Shown one piece after another: positions 14,036 through 22,089 of a DNA stretch of 31,823 nt. Location: positions 2,835 through 34,657 of the forward strand of contig DBYW01000055.1 in the NCBI GenBank assembly GCA_002311645.1, given 5' to 3'. A program made the translations under genes and the position numbers. The first letter of the stretch is position 1, and every line of letters starts with the position of its first letter. Below the pieces are notes generated by a model. The model was not told the origin of the DNA. It was given only the letters and a program-made list of their open reading frames with translations, and searched no databases. This DNA is from Bacteroidales bacterium UBA1176 (GTDB lineage Bacteria; Bacteroidota; Bacteroidia; Bacteroidales; WCHB1-69).

Positions 14036-14686
14036 CTATTTATGTCCTTGGCACTTGTGTTCGCCGTTGGCATGGCCTTGGCATTTGTGCTCGCCATTGG
14101 CTTGTCCTTGACATTTGTGCTCGCCATTGGCATGACCTTGGCATTTGTGCTCGCCATTGGCTTGTCCTTGGCATTTGTGCTCGCCATTGGCATGACCTTG
14201 GCATTTGTGCTCACCATTGGCTTGTCCTTGGCATTTGTGCTCGCCGTTGGCATGGCCTTGGCATTTATGTTCGGCATTGGCAGGGGCTGCGCATTTCATG
14301 TCGGGTTTGGCAGCATTTTCTTGACATTTATGTCCTGCAGCGGCTGATCCACAAGAAGATTTTCCCTGGCAGCATGCGGGAAGAGCGGCACGGGCTTCCT
14401 TGTCGGCGGGAACATTGTCGGCGTTGTAGCCCAATTTGCTGATTTCTTTGCGCAATTGGTCGGGATTGGTCTTCTTGGCATCGTAATTGATGGTCAATTT
14501 GGCCGTTTTCATATCGTATGAATAGGTCTTGACCCCCTTGAAATAAGGAACATTCTCACTGAAACGGTCGGCACATTTCTGACACACACCATTCGTTTGA
14601 ATCACAACAGTTTCTGTTGCTGTTTTTTGAGCGAAAGCGCTGAAGCTAAAGACGGCCATGATGGCCAAGATAATTACTCTTTTCAT
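14036..14686 (-). CDS. Periplasmic heavy-metal-associated protein with His/Cys decapeptide array
   Basis: A 216-residue exported protein. Residues 1-20 are a signal peptide ending in AFAQ. Residues about 22-95 form a heavy-metal-associated (HMA) domain with the metal pair Cys35-Cys38 in NGVCQKCADRF and the typical ending DQLRKEISKLGYNAD. A Cys-rich link (ALPACCQGKSSCG) follows. The tail (about 118-216) contains nine HKCQ motifs; the last seven are exact 10-residue units, G(H/Q)ANGEHKCQ, alternating H and Q. The array probably binds soft metal ions such as copper, zinc or nickel through His and Cys; the metal is inferred. The gene follows the TonB-dependent receptor by 86 bases and is the last gene before a strong terminator, which suggests metal capture or transport with that receptor. 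Confidence 0.88.
   Translation of the reverse strand: MKRVIILAIMAVFSFSAFAQKTATETVVIQTNGVCQKCADRFSENVPYFKGVKTYSYDMKTAKLTINYDAKKTNPDQLRKEISKLGYNADNVPADKEARAALPACCQGKSSCGSAAAGHKCQENAAKPDMKCAAPANAEHKCQGHANGEHKCQGQANGEHKCQGHANGEHKCQGQANGEHKCQGHANGEHKCQGQANGEHKCQGHANGEHKCQGHK
14048..14257 (-). repeat. 30-bp tandem repeat coding the decapeptide array (7 units)
   Basis: Seven in-frame 30-bp units encode residues 144-213 of the metal-binding protein. Units alternate (GHANGEHKCQ, GQANGEHKCQ), giving a 60-bp higher-order period, with the last two units both of the GH type in the order GH-(end). Units differ by single bases at synonymous sites, so the array is recent and prone to copy-number change. Confidence 0.9.
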
Positions 14687-14772
14687 TGATTTTTTTATAA
14701 GATTAATACTATATGATTTTCCACTAAACTCTTGGTTGACTATTAACAGACAAAAAGGTTTAAAGCCCTGAA

Positions 14773-17076
14773 TTATTTTAGCAAATATCGGAATCCCACA
14801 TACCCCATGATACCCGTAATAGGAGCATAGACCACCGTGGCATCGAAATTCTCGCCAAATGGATCATCAGCTGCGATAATGGGATTATTTTGTTTGAAAT
14901 TGGTCAGGTTTTCACCGCCAACATAGAGTTCCCATCTGCGGAATTTCTTGGTAATCTGCGCATTGAGCAAGCAATATACCGGGGATTTTTCGGGCAGGTC
15001 TGCTGCGGGATTGGCCTCCATGTCCGGTAGGCGTTGAGGCCCGTGGATTTGCAGGTTGACGTTGAATTTCCAGCGGTCGTAGCGGGTGCTGTAGTTCACG
15101 TTGACGATGCCCTTATGAGGACTCATCAGCGCTTTTTCGCGCATAACGCCATGAGTCCGGTAGCGCACATCGTTGTATCGATAGGCTAAAAGCAGCTCAA
15201 AGCGTGTGAAGGGACGCAAGGTCAACTCAGCCTGCACGGAATGCGAGCGAGAGCGGTTGCCAATGCCGTTGTAGATACCATTCAAATTATATACATATAT
15301 ATAATGTACATCCTGATCCATGTCGACGATGGTCTGGTTGGTGAAGGTCGTATAGAAATAATCAAGCGAGAAAGAGGATTTGCCACCGGGCAGGTTAAAA
15401 CCTTGCACGAGGCTTGCGCCAAAGTTCCAAGCCTCTTCGGGTTGCTGCTTCTGTTGGTCTACAAACACGAAATCACGGTTGGAAGTCAGCAGCGACATGT
15501 TTTCAGCTATATAATGGGCGGTGCGGTAGCCTTTGCCCGCGGAGGCACGCAGCGAGAGATTGGGGGTCGCCTGCCATTTGAGATGCAGGCGAGGTGTCCA
15601 GTACAAGCCCGTCATCTCCTTATAGTTCATGTTATAGTCGAGACGCATGCCCAACATCACGACCAACTTCGGGTCGATGATGTAGCAATACTCCGCAAAT
15701 ATCCCGGGCACCCATTCGTCCATTCTATTCACCATAGGCATGAGAGGACCGGAAGACGATACTTGGCGATAGTCGAAGAAATCATATTGCAAGCTGGCGC
15801 CTGCCGTGAGCTTATGGCGCTCATTCTTGCCAAACTTATTGCTATACAATATATTAATATACAAACTATGCTGGTCGAAATTGTAACTTCGCTGCCCAAA
15901 CAAAGCTTTGGTCCAGTTGCCCGTATAAGAAACGATGGTGCCGATGCTCTCGTTATTGCCTTTTAGGAGAAAACCATTTTTGGTGATAAAGTCGAACTTT
16001 TTGTTGTCGACATGTACACCATAATGGAGCAAGTCAGGGTTGAAGCCGTCCGGCTTATAGTCGTGTTGTCCCCCTACCCTATTGTCCCAGACAAAGTTCA
16101 CCATAGTGCGACCCCGCAATGGGCCGTCAGGATTGTAGTCCCAGCGATTCAAGACATTGACTTGTTGGTTGAGTGGAGCGTCCAAGAAACCATCGTGATT
16201 CATGTCCATCTTCATGAACTGGGCGCCGCCATAAAGCATCAGCATCGTCTGCACCTTGTCTTGTTTGCCCACCTTAAAGCGAGTGGTCAGATTCAGTTCG
16301 CTTTTAAGCATGGAATTGAGGTAGAAATTGAGGAACAGACGGTCATAATTGGTTTCCGGTTTCTTGTAGTCAACATTAACCTGACCAGTAATGGCTTCAA
16401 AACCATTGGTAACAGAGGCCACGCCTTTGGAGACGCTGATGGACTCCATCCAGGAGCCAGGCATGAAGCCGAGTCCGAATTGGTGCGACAGAATCCGGAT
16501 AAAGGGGACATTTTCGAGGAGAACCTGGCTATATATGCCGGCCAAGCCGAGCATGGAGATTTGTCGTGCTCCTGTGATGGCGTCTGCATACTCCATGTCC
16601 ACAGCCACCGTGCTCTCAAAACTTTCGGCGAGGTTGCAACAGGCGGCGCGGCGCAGACCTTCCTGAGAGATGACGGTCGTGAGGATGGGTTGGGTGGAGA
16701 TATAGGAACCGTCGCGTGCCACGATGCTGACTTCAGCGAGTGCATGTGCTTGCGAGAGCAAAACTATAACATCGTTTTGGGAACGCGGCACAACCATGGT
16801 GTCGGGCTGGAATGTAGGGAAAGTGACAACCAACGTATCCGTTTTTGCGCGTTTAAGCGAGAAAATGCCGTTAGCGTCCGAGAAAGTGCCGTTGGTCGTG
16901 TGCAGCCATTGGATAACGGCAGACTGTACAGAAACGGTATCGCCCGTCTCGGTCACTTTCAGCACGCGTCCATTGAGAGTTTGGGCAGAGAGGGGCACAC
17001 CCACCCCAAGTATGACGAGTATTAATAGTAAAATTGCAAGATTGAACGAGTTGCTCTTCTTTTCAATGTTTGTCAT
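14773..17076 (-). CDS. TonB-dependent outer-membrane receptor
   Basis: A 767-residue receptor. ATG 17076 gives a signal sequence with one hydrophobic segment (NLAILLLILVILGVG, ending LSAQ). A carboxypeptidase-D-like regulatory domain follows (about 30-100, LNGRVLKV to LVVTFPTFQPD), then the plug (about 115-235: QEGLRRAACCNLAESFESTV, ISMLGLAGIYSQVLLENVPF, GVASVTNGFEAITGQVNVDY) and a long 22-strand-type barrel ending GIMGYVGFRYLLK. It takes up a ligand across the outer membrane using TonB energy. The downstream heavy-metal-binding protein suggests a metal or metallophore, by context only. The ATG overlaps the end of the acyl-CoA ligase gene by 14 bases, so translation may be coupled. A pair of adjacent cysteines (AACC) lies in the plug. 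Confidence 0.92.
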   Translation of the reverse strand: MTNIEKKSNSFNLAILLLILVILGVGVPLSAQTLNGRVLKVTETGDTVSVQSAVIQWLHTTNGTFSDANGIFSLKRAKTDTLVVTFPTFQPDTMVVPRSQNDVIVLLSQAHALAEVSIVARDGSYISTQPILTTVISQEGLRRAACCNLAESFESTVAVDMEYADAITGARQISMLGLAGIYSQVLLENVPFIRILSHQFGLGFMPGSWMESISVSKGVASVTNGFEAITGQVNVDYKKPETNYDRLFLNFYLNSMLKSELNLTTRFKVGKQDKVQTMLMLYGGAQFMKMDMNHDGFLDAPLNQQVNVLNRWDYNPDGPLRGRTMVNFVWDNRVGGQHDYKPDGFNPDLLHYGVHVDNKKFDFITKNGFLLKGNNESIGTIVSYTGNWTKALFGQRSYNFDQHSLYINILYSNKFGKNERHKLTAGASLQYDFFDYRQVSSSGPLMPMVNRMDEWVPGIFAEYCYIIDPKLVVMLGMRLDYNMNYKEMTGLYWTPRLHLKWQATPNLSLRASAGKGYRTAHYIAENMSLLTSNRDFVFVDQQKQQPEEAWNFGASLVQGFNLPGGKSSFSLDYFYTTFTNQTIVDMDQDVHYIYVYNLNGIYNGIGNRSRSHSVQAELTLRPFTRFELLLAYRYNDVRYRTHGVMREKALMSPHKGIVNVNYSTRYDRWKFNVNLQIHGPQRLPDMEANPAADLPEKSPVYCLLNAQITKKFRRWELYVGGENLTNFKQNNPIIAADDPFGENFDATVVYAPITGIMGYVGFRYLLK

Positions 17077-18868
17077 AATTATATATCTCTCTACAGATAC
17101 TGTCGTATTTCTGGTATATGACCTTGCGCTTGAGTTTAAGGGTTTGCGACAACTCGCCAGATTCCGTGCTCCACACATCGGGAATGAGCCGGTAACGTTT
17201 CACTTGTTCGTGTTCGGCCAGCATTTCATTCACTTCGTCAACCACTTTCTTCATAACCTTTGCGAAATGGGGATGCGCCATATACGCCTCGCGATCCGAG
17301 GGGATGTCAATATGGTGCTTCTTGAACTCATCATCCATTTTGTCAAATGATGGCACGATAAGGGCGGATGCGAACTTTTCGTTTTCGCCTATGACCATGG
17401 TGTTATCAATGAAAGGTGACTCGCGGAGCTTAGTCTCAATGACCTGCGGGGCAATGTATTTTCCAAGGGAGAGTTTAAAAATCTCCTTCTTGCGATCGGT
17501 AACCTTGAGAAACTTGCCGTCCACGATGGTGCCGATGTCGCCGGTATGGAACCAGCCGTCCTCGTCAATGACTTCGCGGGTGTAGGCTTCATCCTTGTAG
17601 TAGCCTTTCATGAGGCAGGGACCTTTTGTGAGGATTTCACCATCGTCTGCAATCTTGCATTGCACGGTAGGCAGGATCTCGCCCACGCACCCCACGCGGA
17701 TCATGTGTTTACGAGGCACATTGACCGCAATAACCGGGGATGTCTCCGTAAGTCCGTAACCCTCATATATGCGCACCTTGGCGGCGGTGAAAAGACGGAT
17801 GACTTTTTCCGGAATGGAGGAGCCTCCTGAGACCACAGTCATCTCTTTCCCGGAGAGGTTATCACGCCACTTGCTGTAGACCAACTTGTCGGCAATCTCG
17901 TACTTGAGCTGGTAGAGTTTGTTGGGATTTTCGTAATCGTAACGGGTGGCGATACGGAAAGCCCAGTCGAAAATCCATTTTTTCAGGCCCTTGAGGTTCT
18001 TGCCCGCTGCCTCGATCTTATCATACATCATCTCAAAGACGCGGGGCACGGCGCAGAATCCGTCAGCCTTCATATCCTTCATGTCCTTGGCGATTGTGGC
18101 CAGACTGCCGGCGTAATAGTGACTTACGCCCATAAACTGGTAATGATAGTTGACCGTGCGTTCATAGACGTGGCAGAGAGGCAGGAAACTGAGCATCTTG
18201 GCGCGATGGTCAAGCAACTGATACTCCATCGCGATAGGCAGGAAGTTGGAACAGATGTTCTTGTGCGTCAGCATAACGCCCTTGGAGCGGCCCGTAGTGC
18301 CGGAAGTGTAGATGATGGTGGCCACATCGTCAGGAGAGATGGTTCGCTTGTTCTCCTCAATGACCGGTCTCCACCTCTCCATGTTCTGGCGGCCTCTCTC
18401 TAAAAGTTCCTCCGCCGGCACAAGCCCTTCGATATTGTCAAGGGCATAGACCATCGGATGCTGTACGATTTCGGGCAGCACCTTTTCCACGCGGCGGTAA
18501 ATCGACTCCATGCCGAATACGATGCACTTGCAGTCGCAATGGTTCAGGATGTACTTGTACTCTTCAGCGTTGAGGGTCGGATAGACGGGCACGTGGATCA
18601 TGCCCGCGAGCATGATGCCCATATCGAGGAAATTCCACGCGGGGCGGTTCCTCATAATGGTGACAATCTTGTCGCCCTTCTGTAGCCCCAATTCCAAGAA
18701 AGCAGCAGCTATGGTGTGGGAATACTGCACATAATCTTGAATGCTATAGGTTTTCCATCCGTTACCATCTCTCTTTGCGAAAAAATCCTGCTTGTCATAA
18801 TTATATGAGATGACATCGAGAATGTCGAACAAGCGCGTGGGCAGTTTAGTACCTGTTTTCAAGATCAT
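17063..18868 (-). CDS. Long-chain acyl-CoA ligase, AMP-forming (second copy)
   Basis: A 601-residue ANL-superfamily enzyme that would form acyl-CoA from a fatty acid, ATP and CoA. Signatures in order: IIYTSGTTGRSKGVMLTHKN, FLPLCHVYERTVNYHYQF, VVSGGSSIPEKVIRLF, GYGLTETSPVIAVNVP, DGWFHTGDIGTI, and TDRKKEIFKLSLGKYIAP. It is paralogous to the ligase at 7107-8870, aligning along its whole length with many shared blocks, but it is not a recent duplicate. The gene starts 12 bases after the glycosyltransferase stop and overlaps the TonB receptor start by 14 bases, so it belongs to the long minus-strand unit. Its substrate and the reason for being inside this unit are not evident. Confidence 0.92.
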   Translation of the reverse strand: MILKTGTKLPTRLFDILDVISYNYDKQDFFAKRDGNGWKTYSIQDYVQYSHTIAAAFLELGLQKGDKIVTIMRNRPAWNFLDMGIMLAGMIHVPVYPTLNAEEYKYILNHCDCKCIVFGMESIYRRVEKVLPEIVQHPMVYALDNIEGLVPAEELLERGRQNMERWRPVIEENKRTISPDDVATIIYTSGTTGRSKGVMLTHKNICSNFLPIAMEYQLLDHRAKMLSFLPLCHVYERTVNYHYQFMGVSHYYAGSLATIAKDMKDMKADGFCAVPRVFEMMYDKIEAAGKNLKGLKKWIFDWAFRIATRYDYENPNKLYQLKYEIADKLVYSKWRDNLSGKEMTVVSGGSSIPEKVIRLFTAAKVRIYEGYGLTETSPVIAVNVPRKHMIRVGCVGEILPTVQCKIADDGEILTKGPCLMKGYYKDEAYTREVIDEDGWFHTGDIGTIVDGKFLKVTDRKKEIFKLSLGKYIAPQVIETKLRESPFIDNTMVIGENEKFASALIVPSFDKMDDEFKKHHIDIPSDREAYMAHPHFAKVMKKVVDEVNEMLAEHEQVKRYRLIPDVWSTESGELSQTLKLKRKVIYQKYDSICREIYNYDKH

Positions 18869-18880
18869 TTGTTAGAGCAG

Positions 18881-19831
18881 TTAAATTTTCTGTGAAATCT
18901 GATATTTGTTGCGTTCCGGGTCGTTACGGGCAATCATCTCGCCGAGGAAACCGGCCAAGAACATCATGAATCCCAGCACCATGGCCAGCAAAGCGAGGAA
19001 GAACAGGGGCTGGTCGGTCACCTGACGGAATGGCACGCCATGGGACTGGTGCACTAATTTGGTGACAATGAGAGCAATGGTACAGATAAATCCAATAAGG
19101 AAGGCAATAGTGCCCCAGACGCCGAACGCGTGCATGGGCTTTTTCCCGAACCGGGTGGTGAAGGAGATCGTCAGCAGGTCAAGATAGCCGTTCACAAATC
19201 GATTGAGGCCAAACTTGGTGACACCGTATTTGCGTTTTTGATGTTGAACCACCTTCTCCCCTATCTTGTTGAATCCAGCCCATTTGGCAATCAACGGGAT
19301 GTAGCGGTGCATTTCGCTGTACACCTCAATGGACTTGACGACCTCTTTCCTGTAGGCTTTCAGGCCACAGTTGAAGTCGTGGAGCTGGATGCCGGACATC
19401 TTGCGTGTAGTCCAGTTGAAGAATTTGGAGGGGATGTTCTTGGCGATCTTGGAATCATAACGTTTTTTCTTCCAGCCAGACACCAAGTCATAGCCGTCCT
19501 CCTTGATCATGCGATAGAGTTCCGGAATCTCATCCGGGCTGTCTTGCAAGTCTGCATCCATGGTGATGACCACATCGCCTTCACACGCTTCGAAGCCTGT
19601 GTTCAGGGCTGCGGACTTGCCGTAGTTGCGGCGGAAGCGGATGCCACGGATGTTGGGATTTTCGGCATGCAGGCGTTCGACGACAGACCAGGATGTATCA
19701 CTGGAACCATCGTCCACCATGACCACCTCGTAGGTGAAATTGTGCTCGTCCATGACGCGCTTGATCCATGCCGCCAATTCGGGCAACGATTCTTCTTCGT
19801 TATACAGGGGAACAATGATTGAAATATCCAT
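18881..19831 (-). CDS. Membrane family 2 glycosyltransferase (DPM1/GtrB-like)
   Basis: A 316-residue glycosyltransferase. The GT-A domain covers about residues 1-225: MDISIIVPLYNEEESLPELA, EVVMVDDGSSDTSW, FRRNYGKSAALNTGF, ITMDADLQDSPDEIPEL (intact DxD), LVSGWKKKRYDSKIAKNIPS, FNCGLKAYRKEVV. Two C-terminal membrane helices follow (about 237-260 and 276-300). This layout is that of the bactoprenol-phosphate sugar transferases (GtrB, ArnC-like), which load a sugar onto undecaprenyl phosphate in the inner membrane. The sugar is unknown. It follows the DUF4199 gene by 25 bases and precedes the acyl-CoA ligase by 12. Pairing with DUF4199 genes is common in Bacteroidota. Confidence 0.9.
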   Translation of the reverse strand: MDISIIVPLYNEEESLPELAAWIKRVMDEHNFTYEVVMVDDGSSDTSWSVVERLHAENPNIRGIRFRRNYGKSAALNTGFEACEGDVVITMDADLQDSPDEIPELYRMIKEDGYDLVSGWKKKRYDSKIAKNIPSKFFNWTTRKMSGIQLHDFNCGLKAYRKEVVKSIEVYSEMHRYIPLIAKWAGFNKIGEKVVQHQKRKYGVTKFGLNRFVNGYLDLLTISFTTRFGKKPMHAFGVWGTIAFLIGFICTIALIVTKLVHQSHGVPFRQVTDQPLFFLALLAMVLGFMMFLAGFLGEMIARNDPERNKYQISQKI

Positions 19832-19866
19832 TGGGTTGTTGGTTGTTGGTTATTGGCTATTGGTTG
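19832..19866. repeat. Heptanucleotide repeat TTGGTTG between two operon genes
   Basis: Five 7-base units (TGGGTTG, TTGGTTG, TTGGTTA, TTGGCTA, TTGGTTG) fill the 25-base gap between the DUF4199 and glycosyltransferase genes and run over the DUF4199 stop codon and last codons, which encode Asn-Asn-Gln. Confidence 0.8.
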
Positions 19867-20804
19867 TTAGGGGCTTCGGTATCTTCCTCGTCAAAAGCAT
19901 TATCGATCTCGGGGGCATCCTCTACCATCTCTTCGGTTACAGGTTTTTTGGAGGTGTAGTGGTACATTGCGATGAAGAGGCCGAAGAACATGCCGTAGAG
20001 CAGATTCATGAGGGCGGACACGCCGGCATAGCGCCCGGGCTTGTCGTAATGGGGCACGCGGGATTTATTCTGTTCAAAGCGCACTTCCGCTGGATTGAGT
20101 TCCCCGATCTGATGTCCGACATTTTGCACCATCTGCTTCACGTAGGGTGTGGAGGAGTTGTCCTCGTTTTGCTCCACATAGAGCGCAAGCGTCTCCACCA
20201 GCGTCCTCCGCGCGTATGTGTCGAAATTCCCCATCTTGTAGTTGTCGGCGGTATCCACGGCTTTCTTGTCCGTGATTTTCAACAAAAAATAATCGTAGAT
20301 CATGCCGATGCCTTTCTGTGCCTCTTGCTTAAGGGCGTCGTTGGCGGTGTCCGGCCAGGAAAAAGACTCCTGTTCGGCCACAAAGAGCGACTCCACCTGG
20401 TTCAGATAGGTCTTCATCTCGTCTTGCGTGATGGTGTCCCTTTCGATAACCTTGCGGTAGTTGCCGAGGGCTATCTCATACTTTTTGGCGAGGCCGTCGG
20501 GTTCGATCACGGCATAATGGAACATGCTATAGCCGAAGAAAATAACAGATCCGACAAGGGATATGATGATGCAGCCGAGGAACGCCTTGGCAAAGGATAG
20601 CCTCTGGGTATACAAATCCTTGAACTCCTTGATGCCAGCGTACAAGACCAGGATGAAGCCGATGATGAGGGCGAGATCAAGCACCTTGCCACCGGCGTAA
20701 TCGACACGGCGGGCGAACATCTTCACCAGTTCAAAGGCCGCGAGCACCACGCCAAGAATGGCACCCCATTTCAGAGTGGACAAATAGGCTTTTTTCTCTT
20801 TCAT
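19857..20804 (-). CDS. DUF4199 membrane protein with long extra-membrane insert
   Basis: A 315-residue inner-membrane protein of the DUF4199 family, whose function is unknown. Membrane helices are visible at about 13-28, 42-58, 75-95 and 263-283. Family members are usually about half this size. Here a soluble segment of about 155 residues (about 100-258, rich in Glu, Lys and Tyr) is inserted between the third and fourth helices. The C-terminal tail is acidic (EEMVEDAPEIDNAFDEEDTE). It lies between the epimerase gene (18 bases) and the glycosyltransferase (25 bases), consistent with the frequent DUF4199-glycosyltransferase pairing; an accessory role to lipid-linked sugar synthesis is inference. 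Confidence 0.82.
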   Translation of the reverse strand: MKEKKAYLSTLKWGAILGVVLAAFELVKMFARRVDYAGGKVLDLALIIGFILVLYAGIKEFKDLYTQRLSFAKAFLGCIIISLVGSVIFFGYSMFHYAVIEPDGLAKKYEIALGNYRKVIERDTITQDEMKTYLNQVESLFVAEQESFSWPDTANDALKQEAQKGIGMIYDYFLLKITDKKAVDTADNYKMGNFDTYARRTLVETLALYVEQNEDNSSTPYVKQMVQNVGHQIGELNPAEVRFEQNKSRVPHYDKPGRYAGVSALMNLLYGMFFGLFIAMYHYTSKKPVTEEMVEDAPEIDNAFDEEDTEAPNNQ

Positions 20805-20822
20805 TGCAATGTGTATATCTGA

Positions 20823-21236
20823 CTATTCAGCCTTTTCAGGGCAGCAGAACTCGGTCAGCACGCTGCCGGTAGCCTTGGGATGAGCGAATCCGATCTGGAG
20901 GTGTTCAGCACCGCCGCGAGGTTCCTTGTCTATGAGGCGAACACCCTTGTCGTTCAACTCGTGCAAGGTGGCGGCAGTGTCATCCACGGCAAATGCGAGA
21001 TGGTGGATACCCTCGCCTCTGTTCTCAATAAACTTGGCGATGGTGCTTTCCGGAGACGTCGGCTCCAGCAACTCGATCTTGGTCTGGCCCACCTTGAAGA
21101 AAGCCGTCTTCACTTTTTGGTCGGCGACCTCTTCAATGTTGTAACACTGAAGTCCTAAAATTTTCTCATAGTAAGGGATGGATTCTTCCAGGCTCTTGAC
21201 GGCGATGCCGATGTGTTCAATGTGTGAAATGTTCAT
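20823..21236 (-). CDS. mce: Methylmalonyl-CoA epimerase
   Basis: A 137-residue metal-dependent enzyme of the vicinal-oxygen-chelate (glyoxalase) fold. It interconverts (R)- and (S)-methylmalonyl-CoA in the succinate-propionate pathway. Motifs: ISHIEHIGIAVKSLEESIPY with the first metal His, TKIELLEPTSPESTIAKFIE, EGIHHLAFAVDD with the second metal His, and a C-terminal GSVLTEFCCP with the metal Glu. The two VOC repeats and the length match the family well. It lies second in the long minus-strand unit, 34 bases after the ICMT-like gene and 18 before DUF4199. No other genes of the pathway are in the window. Confidence 0.93.
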   Translation of the reverse strand: MNISHIEHIGIAVKSLEESIPYYEKILGLQCYNIEEVADQKVKTAFFKVGQTKIELLEPTSPESTIAKFIENRGEGIHHLAFAVDDTAATLHELNDKGVRLIDKEPRGGAEHLQIGFAHPKATGSVLTEFCCPEKAE

Positions 21237-21270
21237 TGGAATATGGTTTTATGGGTTAATATTCTTATTG

Positions 21271-22062
21271 TCAATCTCGTGTGGCATCACTGTCGAGCAG
21301 GTGCGTGTGATGCTTGATAGTATGGATAGCGATTAAAACGATGGTGCAGGCTGCCAGGATATACAGCGAAGGGCGCAGCCATGATGACGGCGACACGGAG
21401 TATCCATGGAATCGAACGTATATGAGTACAAACAGCAAGTAATCGACAAGCGTATAACTGAAAACCGTGGAATATATGGTGGCATATTCGCGGCGAATGA
21501 AAGTCTTGACAGAGAATGGGATGTCGCCTTTCTGGAAAAGAGACCACTTGGGAATGAACGCAGGCACGCGTTCGGCCCAAGCCTCGAACTCATCATTGAA
21601 TTGGCTGCGCAAGTAGGCCTCTTCGGCAAACATGATGCGTTCGTAGTAAAGCCAATAGACCAAGGAAACAATAATGAAAGCCCAGACATTCATCGTAAAA
21701 ACAAGGATGCCGGCCCAAACAAGGTAGTTGGCCAGATAGAGCGGATGGCGGACAACAGAGTATATGCCCACCGTGTTAAGGTGCTTGGCCACCTGCTTGT
21801 CACGATTACGGCCGGAAGTGCCCTTAGGGGTCGTGCTGACAGTATAGGCACGCAACACAAGTCCTGAAAGCGACAGCAGGAAAGCGAGGATTGTCAACAC
21901 AATGCGCAGCACTTGACGCTGTCCCACAAACAGTTGCAAATAGAGGTCTGAATTGGTATAGATAAGGACAGGCACCGCCAAAATAAAGATCAAGACGGGA
22001 ATCTGTCCACGGTATTTAAACAAGATACCACCTGTTTTTTCGAATGATTGCAGTAATGCCAC
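21271..22062 (-). CDS. Isoprenylcysteine-carboxyl-methyltransferase-like membrane protein (GTG start)
   Basis: A 263-residue integral membrane protein of the ICMT/phospholipid methyltransferase type. Hydrophobic helices lie at about 21-36, 50-72, 108-140 and in the C-terminal part (about 195-250). The family motif is GIYSVVRHPLYLANYLVWAG (RHP at 105-107) followed by ERIMFAEEAYLRSQFNDEFE with the paired Glu; these form the S-adenosylmethionine site in relatives. The true acceptor is unknown; bacteria lack prenylated CAAX proteins, so a lipid or small molecule is likelier. GTG 22062 is chosen because the open frame upstream of it contains the promoter (22082-22089) and the rplS terminator. It is the first gene of the seven-gene minus-strand unit. 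Confidence 0.85.
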   Translation of the reverse strand: MALLQSFEKTGGILFKYRGQIPVLIFILAVPVLIYTNSDLYLQLFVGQRQVLRIVLTILAFLLSLSGLVLRAYTVSTTPKGTSGRNRDKQVAKHLNTVGIYSVVRHPLYLANYLVWAGILVFTMNVWAFIIVSLVYWLYYERIMFAEEAYLRSQFNDEFEAWAERVPAFIPKWSLFQKGDIPFSVKTFIRREYATIYSTVFSYTLVDYLLFVLIYVRFHGYSVSPSSWLRPSLYILAACTIVLIAIHTIKHHTHLLDSDATRD

Positions 22063-22081
22063 TGTATTATTTTTTGAGGCG

Positions 22082-22089
22082 CAAAAATA
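22082..22089 (-). promoter_or_regulatory. Promoter of the seven-gene unit, -7 box TATTTTTG
   Basis: The minus strand reads TTGTATTTTTGCGCC directly after the T-tract of the rplS terminator. A TTG at 22110-22112 lies 20 bases upstream, though inside the terminator hairpin. The leader to the GTG start would be about 13 bases. Confidence 0.68.

Noticed and set aside
14048..14257. 30-bp repeats that could suggest a CRISPR array
   Set aside because: The units are contiguous with no spacers, stay in frame, and encode a decapeptide array inside a signal-peptide protein.
14042..14347. Plus-strand open frame of hydrophobic repeats opposite the metal-binding array
   Set aside because: It is the antisense reading of the 30-bp repeat; a unit length divisible by three keeps all frames free of stops. 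There is no promoter or family match.
16012..17025. 337-codon plus-strand open frame opposite the TonB receptor
   Set aside because: The receptor reading is complete with plug and barrel; the antisense protein is rich in His and Val runs typical of shadow frames.
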